Below are positions 34,330 to 40,505 of a stretch of 40,505 nt of DNA, piece after piece (the first letter of the stretch is position 1; each line of letters begins with the position of its first letter). A model generated the notes under the pieces. The model was not told the DNA's origin. It made no database searches and saw only the letters and a list, made by a program, of their open reading frames with translations. The position numbers and the translations under genes are program-made. This DNA is from a virus: IMG/VR virus record IMGVR_UViG_3300047094_001412, positions 1 to 40,505 of that record; one strand, given 5' to 3'.

Positions 34330-37300
34330 TTAGCCCAATATCAAGGCCCATTCGTCGGAGATTTCTCCCATCTCACTTTCGGAAATCGTCGCTCCACCAC
34401 CAGATGCTACAATCCAAGTAGAACCGTTCCAAACTTCTAAATAGGATTCTTCGATATTCCATCTCGTAGCTCCAGTAGGAGTTCCGGCTGGTCGTTGTGC
34501 ATTTGTACCTGTAGGAATTATAATAGTCGTATTACCATCGAATTTTACATAGCCTGTTCCTGTTGAAATAATTTGAGTCACTGCATTATTAGCTATATTT
34601 TGAATTCTATTATTTGTAATTGTAAGATCGTCTTTAAACTGAAGTACTCCTGTTCCACTTCTATCTAATTCTAAATCAGCATTCGAATTAAAAGTGCTTA
34701 TTATATTTGAATCAAATCTTAATTGATCTACTACTAGCCTATTATTAATAGTCAATGATTGATTATTAATCGTAGCCTGTGTTGTGCCGTTTATTAACAT
34801 TCTAATTGTATCATCATTATTTCCAATTGTAAGTTCTGCTGTGATGCCAGTATTAGCATCTATATCAAATAATCCAAAGAAGTTTCTATTTCCTGAACTC
34901 AGTCTACCTTCAAACCTACTAGTTATATTATTAAATCTTACTTCTCCCGATGCTGACAGGAGTCGTGTAGTATCATTTCCTAATGGAAGTCTTAACGCAG
35001 TGTTAGCGTTAATATTAACACTTTGCCCGGTTATAGGTTGAAATATTATTGATCTTTCTGACTCAGTACCAGAAACTAAAATATTAGACAGTTCTCCGTT
35101 AAAGAATTTAATTGTTTGATCAAATATTACTCCCCCTAAAAGATTAGATCTGAGTTCTAAACTACTATTCGACAATGTTGTAGTAATAAAATTATCATCA
35201 ATCAATATGTCATCAGTTTGAAGAGCCGAAGCTTGAAAGGTATTAGTTACATTTACTGTTCCATCTATATCTAATAATCCGTTAACAGTGCTAGTTTGTA
35301 AATTTGTAGTTCCGCTAACTGTAAAAGATTGATCAATTAACAAACTATCAGTGATATTAACAAACCCTGTACCATCAGCTCTTAATTCTAAACTACTATT
35401 AGACACAGTAGTCGATATAAAATTATCATTAATTAGAATATTATCTGTTTGTAAAATAGTTCCTTGAACAGTGTCACTGATGTTTAGTATACCGTTAATC
35501 GTTGTTATACCATTTATAGTACTGGTTTGTAAATTTGTAGTTCCATTGACTGTAAAAGACTGATCAACTGATAAACTATCAGTGATATTAACAAATCCTG
35601 TTCCGTTGGCTCTTAATTCTAAACTACTATTAGATACAGTAGTTGATATAAAATTATCGTTAATTAGAATATTATCTGTTTGTAAAATAGTTCCTTGAAC
35701 AGTATTACTTACATTTAATAAACCATTAATTGTTATTTCATTTATAGTGCTAGTTTGTAAATTTGTAGTTCCGCTGACTGTAAAAGACTGGTCAACTGAT
35801 AAACTATCAGTAACATTTACGAACCCTGTACCGTTAGCATATAAATTTAAATCATCGTTAACTTGTACGGTAGAGATAAAATTATCTTCGAATAGTATAT
35901 TATTATTATAAAATTTAACAGCAGTTAAAAAATTATTAATATTTGTGTCGTTTGTAGTAATATTTCCGACAACTGTGGTGTTACTAAAATTTGTAATACC
36001 GTTTATAGTAAAATCGTCATATATACTAGCACTATCAGAAATAACAATACTTCCAGTTCCGTTAGCATCTAGATCCAAATTACTATTACTTAGAGTAGTA
36101 CTAATTACATTTGTATCTATCCTAATATCTTCAAATAATAAAGCAGACCCATATAAGTCACGCCATTTATTTGTAATTAACCCCAAATCAAAATAGTTGG
36201 AAGTAGGAACAATGCTGGAACTTATTTGTGCATTTATTGCAGTTGTATTAGTGCTGTTACTACCAAAAATTATATTTTGACTAATTGTCAAATTATCTGT
36301 GGTTAGTGACTGACCTGTATAGTTTGCGTTTAGATTGTAAGCAGAATTAGTAGGAGCAAAATTTATTGCACCTGCATTACTTTGTATTGTGTTCCCGCTA
36401 AAGGTTATATTACCTGTAGTAACTTCAGTTTTATCAATGTAACTAGTGTTTGTACCGTCTGTTACTGTGAGATTAGTAGCTGTAACACTTGTTGATGTAA
36501 ATGTAATAGCGCCAGTAGTTTGTTCAATTAATAATTTATCGCCTACTCTAAAATTGCCTTTATGGTCAACACTTTGATAATAAATTTTTCCGTTGTTTAA
36601 TTGAACTACTTCATTGGCTTGAATAGCTGCGGAAGGGTCGTTATTACTGTCTAATCCTGTTCCTATATAAGCAAAATTATGATTTATAAGATACATCAGC
36701 GTAAAATCGCCGTCGGCCCACGCACCGTAATTACCGTATACATTTGCACTGCCAATGCTTCTTACTTCTGCTCCGTATTTTAATCCTAAACTTGCAAATC
36801 CTGACAGACCAGTCTCAGCATACAGCCCTATGTTAGCAAAATAGATAAAACAGTTTAGCCATTCAACTCTTACACCGTTTTTCATTATGATGCAATCAGC
36901 GTCGGGAGTGATAAAGGTCGCGCTGTGAAATAACATACTGGCTTCTTCGCTGGCAGCATTGGCTACGCTACCATCAATATATGCGCCGCGGCCAGCAGAT
37001 GCTAAACTACTTTCGTTTTCTGTAATAACTGAAATATTTTGAATGTAAGGACTTTTTGAAGTAACTGTAAAATTGTTATCAAATTTAAATGCGTATCCTG
37101 TATTAGTTGTACTATTATAGAAAAAATTTGCAATAGTTAGATCACTTACTGATGTTTCTCCGTTTAATAAGAAAGCATCTTGATCGTTTGTTGCTGCTTG
37201 AGGAATAATTTTTGTTGATCTAATTCCTGAACCTTTAATAGTAACTCCTGCTGGAATTACTAATGGCCAATATTCCATATATGTACCAGGATAGATGACA

Positions 37301-38094
37301 ATAGTATCGCCTGCGGTAGCTTGACTCAGTGCATATTCAACAGTTCTAAAAGGGCCGTTCTCGTGATCTCCGGTAAATGCATTGTCACCATTTTCTGCTA
37401 CAAACCATATGTTACCAGGTCTAAGTGCAAGATCAACACCGCCGACAACTGTGCCTGATGCTGTGTAATCGATTCCGTTGACTAACAATGTGTTAATGTT
37501 TGAAAACTTTTTATTTTCATTTCCTAAACTGTATGTTAAGTCAAGATCTGGAACTAAGTCTCCTGCTAAATCAGCTGCAAAAACTATATTATCTGTATCA
37601 TCATCGCCTAAAACTACACTGCCATCAAATGTAATGTTTCCTGTTGCATGTAAACTACCGTTTACTTCTACATTAGAATAAAACTGTATTTCGCCTGAGC
37701 CTGCTGGAATTAAATCAATATCTTCATTGCTACGTCTACTTTTTATAAATCCTGCATCGATTATAATTCCTTCGGTAGCTATACCGCCGGCACCTATAGA
37801 AACGACAGATTCAATAAGAATATTGCCATCTGTGTTAGATATTAGATTGCCTGAGATTTCAAAGTTTGGAACTGTAAAAAGATTGTCTACTACAAGATGT
37901 TCTGTTTTAAAATCTTGATTTATTAATAGTTGTCGAAACGGAGTGTCAGTGTTTACTCCGACACGATTATTGAATACATCTAGATATAGAAGATCTGTTT
38001 CAAAAGCTAAATTTTCATCTCCGGACTGCATATCTCTACGTAAGAGATTGCTTTCTAGCATTTGTCCTGAGATTTTACCTACTGTATTAGCCAT
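34330..38094 (-). CDS. Beta-helix fibre protein, 1254 residues, paralog of 29640-34301
   Basis: Structural paralog of the next gene without the LamG insertion. The start region has K-I-S-G-Q-M-L and L-A-F-E-T-D-L-L-Y-L-D-V. A DUF1565-type right-handed beta-helix lies at about 225-470 (Y-P-G-T-Y-M-E-Y, I-P-A-G-V-T-I-K-G-S-G-I-R-S, then E-V-R-S-I-G-S-A-N-V-Y-G-N-Y-G). G-N-F-R-V-G-D and I-E-Q-T-T-G-A-I-T-F follow near 520, then 76-77 residue repeats with S-S-L-E-L-R-A-N-G-T-G from about 730 to 975. The C-terminus has Q-R-P-A-G-T-P and V-W-N-G-S-T-W. GGAG lies nine bases from the start and a late promoter box 17 bases upstream. Probably a baseplate- or fibre-associated trimer. Confidence 0.87.
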   Translation of the reverse strand: MANTVGKISGQMLESNLLRRDMQSGDENLAFETDLLYLDVFNNRVGVNTDTPFRQLLINQDFKTEHLVVDNLFTVPNFEISGNLISNTDGNILIESVVSIGAGGIATEGIIIDAGFIKSRRSNEDIDLIPAGSGEIQFYSNVEVNGSLHATGNITFDGSVVLGDDDTDNIVFAADLAGDLVPDLDLTYSLGNENKKFSNINTLLVNGIDYTASGTVVGGVDLALRPGNIWFVAENGDNAFTGDHENGPFRTVEYALSQATAGDTIVIYPGTYMEYWPLVIPAGVTIKGSGIRSTKIIPQAATNDQDAFLLNGETSVSDLTIANFFYNSTTNTGYAFKFDNNFTVTSKSPYIQNISVITENESSLASAGRGAYIDGSVANAASEEASMLFHSATFITPDADCIIMKNGVRVEWLNCFIYFANIGLYAETGLSGFASLGLKYGAEVRSIGSANVYGNYGAWADGDFTLMYLINHNFAYIGTGLDSNNDPSAAIQANEVVQLNNGKIYYQSVDHKGNFRVGDKLLIEQTTGAITFTSTSVTATNLTVTDGTNTSYIDKTEVTTGNITFSGNTIQSNAGAINFAPTNSAYNLNANYTGQSLTTDNLTISQNIIFGSNSTNTTAINAQISSSIVPTSNYFDLGLITNKWRDLYGSALLFEDIRIDTNVISTTLSNSNLDLDANGTGSIVISDSASIYDDFTINGITNFSNTTVVGNITTNDTNINNFLTAVKFYNNNILFEDNFISTVQVNDDLNLYANGTGFVNVTDSLSVDQSFTVSGTTNLQTSTINEITINGLLNVSNTVQGTILQTDNILINDNFISTTVSNSSLELRANGTGFVNITDSLSVDQSFTVNGTTNLQTSTINGITTINGILNISDTVQGTILQTDNILINDNFISTTVSNSSLELRADGTGFVNITDSLLIDQSFTVSGTTNLQTSTVNGLLDIDGTVNVTNTFQASALQTDDILIDDNFITTTLSNSSLELRSNLLGGVIFDQTIKFFNGELSNILVSGTESERSIIFQPITGQSVNINANTALRLPLGNDTTRLLSASGEVRFNNITSRFEGRLSSGNRNFFGLFDIDANTGITAELTIGNNDDTIRMLINGTTQATINNQSLTINNRLVVDQLRFDSNIISTFNSNADLELDRSGTGVLQFKDDLTITNNRIQNIANNAVTQIISTGTGYVKFDGNTTIIIPTGTNAQRPAGTPTGATRWNIEESYLEVWNGSTWIVASGGGATISESEMGEISDEWALILG
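35170..35880 (-). repeat. Tandem repeat of 228-231 bases in the 1254-residue gene
   Basis: Equivalent sequence starts at 35350, 35581 and 35809, giving spacings of 231 and 228 bases, both multiples of three. Units encode I-L-I-N-D-N-F-I-S-T-T and N-G-T-G-F-V-N-I-T-D-S-L. The period is close to that of the repeat in the paralogous 1553-residue gene, but the unit sequences differ, so the two arrays have expanded or been homogenised separately. Confidence 0.85.
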
Positions 38095-38111
38095 TTAACG
38101 CTCCAATACAG

Positions 38112-38118
38112 TATTTAT
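38112..38118 (-). promoter_or_regulatory. T4-type late promoter box
   Basis: ATAAATA on the minus strand in the context CCAATAAATACTGTATT, 17 bases before the ATG of the 1254-residue gene and just after the stop of the 186-residue gene. Confidence 0.7.
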
Positions 38119-38124
38119 TGGTTT

Positions 38125-38685
38125 TTAACGATCAAAATTATGTAGAATATGTACAGGTTTGTTTGCCGGAACAGCTGAACCAAATTGTAAATAAACACCA
38201 TCGGGCATATCTACACCTGGGTTACCTCCATAGTTTCCAGCAGGGTTTTGAATTAGTTGATAGTTTACTCCAGCAATTTGTACAACATTTTCAACTAGTA
38301 CGATAATGTTTTTAGCTGCTTGAGTTAAATCCCATGACGTACCTGATTGTGCGACCAATGTACTTAATGGGTTAGGAGTTAATGGTCCGAATATTACTGT
38401 AGATCCGTCACCTACTTCGCTTAATGTTTGTACTACTATACCACCTGGTTCTTTATAACGTAAACTTCTCCAATTACCAGATTGATACCCTTCAAACTCG
38501 CCTGTAGTAGTGTTGAATCTAAGCATACCTGTAACAGGAGAACTAGGACGATCTGACTCCGGTCCTTTTGGAATTAACAAGCTGTATGGCTGATCAATTA
38601 CTGCTTCACCATTGATGTCAATGTAAAGCGATTGTTGTCCTGTTACAACATTTCTGTTTAAAATTTGTTTACGTAGATATCTCAT
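38125..38685 (-). CDS. Virion structural protein, 186 residues
   Basis: A 186-residue protein with two visible parts. Residues about 35-75 contain L-L-I-P-K-G-P-E-S-D-R-P-S-S-P and G-M-L-R-F-N-T-T-T-G-E-F-E-G-Y, a short module also found near the C-termini of the 1553- and 1254-residue proteins (E-R-P-V-S-P, G-M-I-R-F-N-S). The second half (L-V-E-N-V-V-Q-I-A-G-V-N-Y, then H-I-L-H-N-F) resembles small beta modules repeated in phage fibre and baseplate proteins. The start ATG shares a base with the previous stop (TAATG), and a late promoter follows its stop. It is probably a fibre or baseplate subunit; the exact role is unknown. Confidence 0.72.
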   Translation of the reverse strand: MRYLRKQILNRNVVTGQQSLYIDINGEAVIDQPYSLLIPKGPESDRPSSPVTGMLRFNTTTGEFEGYQSGNWRSLRYKEPGGIVVQTLSEVGDGSTVIFGPLTPNPLSTLVAQSGTSWDLTQAAKNIIVLVENVVQIAGVNYQLIQNPAGNYGGNPGVDMPDGVYLQFGSAVPANKPVHILHNFDR

Positions 38686-39002
38686 TATACTTGAATTGTA
38701 CTAATAGTAAAAGTTAACAATCCTGCTGCACTTGCACTAGCTACAATTCTATCTCCGTTATCCATAATAATTTTTTCTGCATCAAACACTACAGTTTCAC
38801 CTGGGGGCACTGGTAATGCATTTACTACCATGTTTGTATTTGTAATAGGATCGCCTTGTTTAACAAAATGTAATGTTAAATCAGCACTAGACACTGGAGG
38901 ATTATCTACATTACAAACCCACATGCAAGTAACAGCATTGTTACCGCTACTGGTATATACTGTTGTATTGCTATTGTTAATATTAGCACTGTTAATTGCC
39001 AT
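38685..39002 (-). CDS. Small virion protein (105 residues)
   Basis: A 105-residue beta-rich protein: T-V-Y-T-S-S near residue 15, C-M-W-V-C-N at 26-31, then P-V-P-P-G-E-T-V-V-F-D and D-N-G-D-R-I-V-A-S-A in the second half. It has the layout of the small proteins at 14660-14983 and 29306-29635, the last strand block being the clearest match. AAGGAAG lies upstream of the ATG. It is coupled to the 186-residue gene by a TAATG junction. A small subunit of the fibre or baseplate is likely from context. Confidence 0.65.
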   Translation of the reverse strand: MAINSANINNSNTTVYTSSGNNAVTCMWVCNVDNPPVSSADLTLHFVKQGDPITNTNMVVNALPVPPGETVVFDAEKIIMDNGDRIVASASAAGLLTFTISTIQV

Positions 39003-39011
39003 TGTTCTTCC

Positions 39012-40229
39012 TTAAAATATAAAACTGAATAACAAAGCTCTTTTTCTACTAACAAGTTCTTCTTGCAGTGTAAGCACAGTTGATCCATCTGTATCTACTC
39101 TACTATTAACAAAATATAAACCTGTATCTCCGCTGCCGACGCTTGATTTAGTATAAATTCTTGCGCTACCTGCTAATAATGTAGGATCGCTACCTTGATC
39201 AATTAAAGTAACATATCCGTCTACTCTAACTTCATTATCAAAAGGATCTAATGTTATTCTACTGCTTGTACTACTTATTGTATTAGTGTCTAGTCTCAAA
39301 TTGTTTACTAACATTCCGTTAGCATCAATAGTAACTTCTAATGTATTATCTACTTTAAATGTAAATTGACTAGTAGCATCTCCTGATTGTACAGTAATAG
39401 GTCCTACAGTTTGACTATTGTTCACTGTATAAGTTCCAACGCCACCAATACCTGTTAAAGCGCCTGTGATCGTTGTTCCTAGAGTAACTCCGATGCCGGT
39501 AACAGAATCGCCTACTTCTAATAAACCAAATGTCACAGTAGAAATTGTTAAAGTTGTTCCAGATATAGATCCTGTTCCTTGGAACGCTACTGTATCAAAT
39601 GCTTCGCCTATTGTATCTCCACTACCAAATAAAGGCGGAACATAAGTTGCTAGAGTACCATTAGTGTAATCTGCAACTGCTTTCATATTAGGAATTCTGT
39701 CAGGGTCTGTTACAGTAACTCCAAAACTTGGATTATAACTTACGGTGTCGACATAAGTTAAAATATTTCTTTGATAGTTCGATGTGCCTGTAACAGTAAT
39801 AAAGCCGGAGGAACCTGTACTAATTAAGTGTAGATTTCCTCCAGCAGTGTCAATGCTTTGAGTTCTAATTGCGCTAGTAACACCAGGTGCTCTTCTAGGA
39901 ACCCATGCTCCTGCAACTGCACCTAGACCCGGAACAAGGGCTGTAATCGATTCGTCCCATACAAAAGAAGGATTCGAGCTTGTGCCTCTTTCGATTTCAA
40001 TTCCTGAAGTTCCTTCTGTTACAACACTACCTGTTTCTCCTAAATTCAAGACAATGAGATTGTCTTCAATTTCCATATTAGTAGTTTGAACAGATGTTGT
40101 AACTCCAAGTACAGTTAGATCACCGGTGATAATCACTTCACCGGTACTACTACCGGTGTTTAAGATTATAGTGCCGCCATCTTGAACAGTAACTTTATAG
40201 TCGCCGTTACTGACATTTAAAACTTTCAT
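39012..40229 (-). CDS. Fibre-like virion protein, 405 residues
   Basis: A 405-residue beta-rich protein. The N-terminus has [12 protein letters not shown], a strand-turn module common in marine T4-like fibre proteins, then [12 protein letters not shown]. The middle (about residues 210-275) is glycine/threonine-rich low-complexity sequence resembling a small repeated tail module ([10 protein letters not shown]). The C-terminus has [12 protein letters not shown], the same kind of unit as the repeats in the large beta-helix proteins, and ends in [14 protein letters not shown] lies upstream of the start. No enzymatic motif is seen. It is probably a short-fibre or baseplate-attached protein. Confidence 0.78.
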   Translation of the reverse strand: MKVLNVSNGDYKVTVQDGGTIILNTGSSTGEVIITGDLTVLGVTTSVQTTNMEIEDNLIVLNLGETGSVVTEGTSGIEIERGTSSNPSFVWDESITALVPGLGAVAGAWVPRRAPGVTSAIRTQSIDTAGGNLHLISTGSSGFITVTGTSNYQRNILTYVDTVSYNPSFGVTVTDPDRIPNMKAVADYTNGTLATYVPPLFGSGDTIGEAFDTVAFQGTGSISGTTLTISTVTFGLLEVGDSVTGIGVTLGTTITGALTGIGGVGTYTVNNSQTVGPITVQSGDATSQFTFKVDNTLEVTIDANGMLVNNLRLDTNTISSTSSRITLDPFDNEVRVDGYVTLIDQGSDPTLLAGSARIYTKSSVGSGDTGLYFVNSRVDTDGSTVLTLQEELVSRKRALLFSFIF

Positions 40230-40243
40230 TTACTTTCCAATAA

Positions 40244-40505
40244 TTAAATTGCTGTTAACAATAACAATGTAGTTGTTGAGTCATCGATTATTGCCCATTT
40301 ATATCTGTTACCAGAGAAATCAATAGCTATTCGATTATAGAGTTTTTTAAGTCTAATTTGTGTACCGTTAGTTAATTGTCCCATAATAGACATTTCGTTA
40401 GCACTTAACGACCCGTCGGGAGCATTAACTAGTTTACATGTTCCTGCTAGTCTTACTGTGCCTGTTCCGAAAGTTGCTTCTGCAAGACTACTAGGAGTCG
40501 TAAAC
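40244..40505 (-). CDS. Virion protein fragment (5' end outside window)
   Basis: The last 87 codons of a gene that enters from the right edge; the stop is TAA at 40244-40246, 14 bases before the next ATG. The visible part has G-T-V-R-L-A-G-T-C-K-L-V, I-M-G-Q-L-T-N-G-T-Q-I-R-L-K-K-L and Y-K-W-A-I-I-D-D and ends in a run of leucines. It looks beta-rich and lies with structural genes, so a virion role is likely, but no family is recognised from the fragment. Confidence 0.65.
   Translation of the reverse strand, partial: FTTPSSLAEATFGTGTVRLAGTCKLVNAPDGSLSANEMSIMGQLTNGTQIRLKKLYNRIAIDFSGNRYKWAIIDDSTTTLLLLTAI

Noticed and set aside
38103-38121. Six-base inverted repeat (CCAATA...TATTGG) as a terminator
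   Set aside because: Weak AT-rich stem overlapping the late promoter box, with no following T run in the transcribed direction; probably chance.

Overview
The window looks like the tail-fibre end of the late (virion) region of a T4-like myovirus infecting marine picoplankton, such as SAR11 or a picocyanobacterium. This rests on three observations. Every gene lies on the minus strand with almost no intergenic space. Five gene starts have an ATAAATA box 17-30 bases upstream, matching the T4-type late promoter. The right three quarters encode very long, repetitive virion proteins of the kind seen in marine T4-like genomes. No terminase, portal, capsid or polymerase gene is present, so the taxonomic placement is inferred and the host cannot be fixed.

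Transcription runs from high to low coordinates. From 40505 to 28942 there is a run of structural genes: a truncated small protein, a 405-residue fibre-like protein, small virion proteins, and two large paralogous beta-helix proteins (1254 and 1553 residues). The larger of these carries an inserted LamG-like lectin domain and a 228-base tandem repeat. From 28908 to 15006 lie two giant paralogous fibre proteins (1894 and 2729 residues). Each starts with seven carbohydrate-binding-like repeats, followed by a beta-helix core, an Asp-box beta-propeller and a shared C-terminal segment. From 14983 to 11040 are a small virion protein, an S74-type self-cleaving fibre protein, two Fe(II)/2-oxoglutarate oxygenases, a glycine-rich adhesin and a small unknown protein.

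From about 10.5 kb to the left edge the content changes to enzymes. Behind their own late-type promoter, eleven genes overlap end to end: a cupin-like protein, four radical SAM enzymes in a row, two paralogous large proteins of unknown family, a fifth radical SAM enzyme with its twitch domain at the N-terminus, an HxD...H oxygenase, a PLP aminotransferase, a glycine-amidinotransferase-type enzyme, and a second HxD...H oxygenase cut by the window edge. A paralogous cupin-like protein sits just upstream of the promoter. The enzyme set (radical SAM redox chemistry, amino transfer, amidino transfer, hydroxylation) resembles pathways that build amino- or guanidino-modified sugars, cyclitols or peptides. 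The product is unknown. Late expression beside the fibre genes makes decoration of the virion or of a surface glycan a reasonable guess, and this is the part of the window most likely to be a new system.

Intergenic gaps are all under 60 bases. I saw no tRNA, CRISPR array, insertion sequence, integrase or convincing intrinsic terminator.
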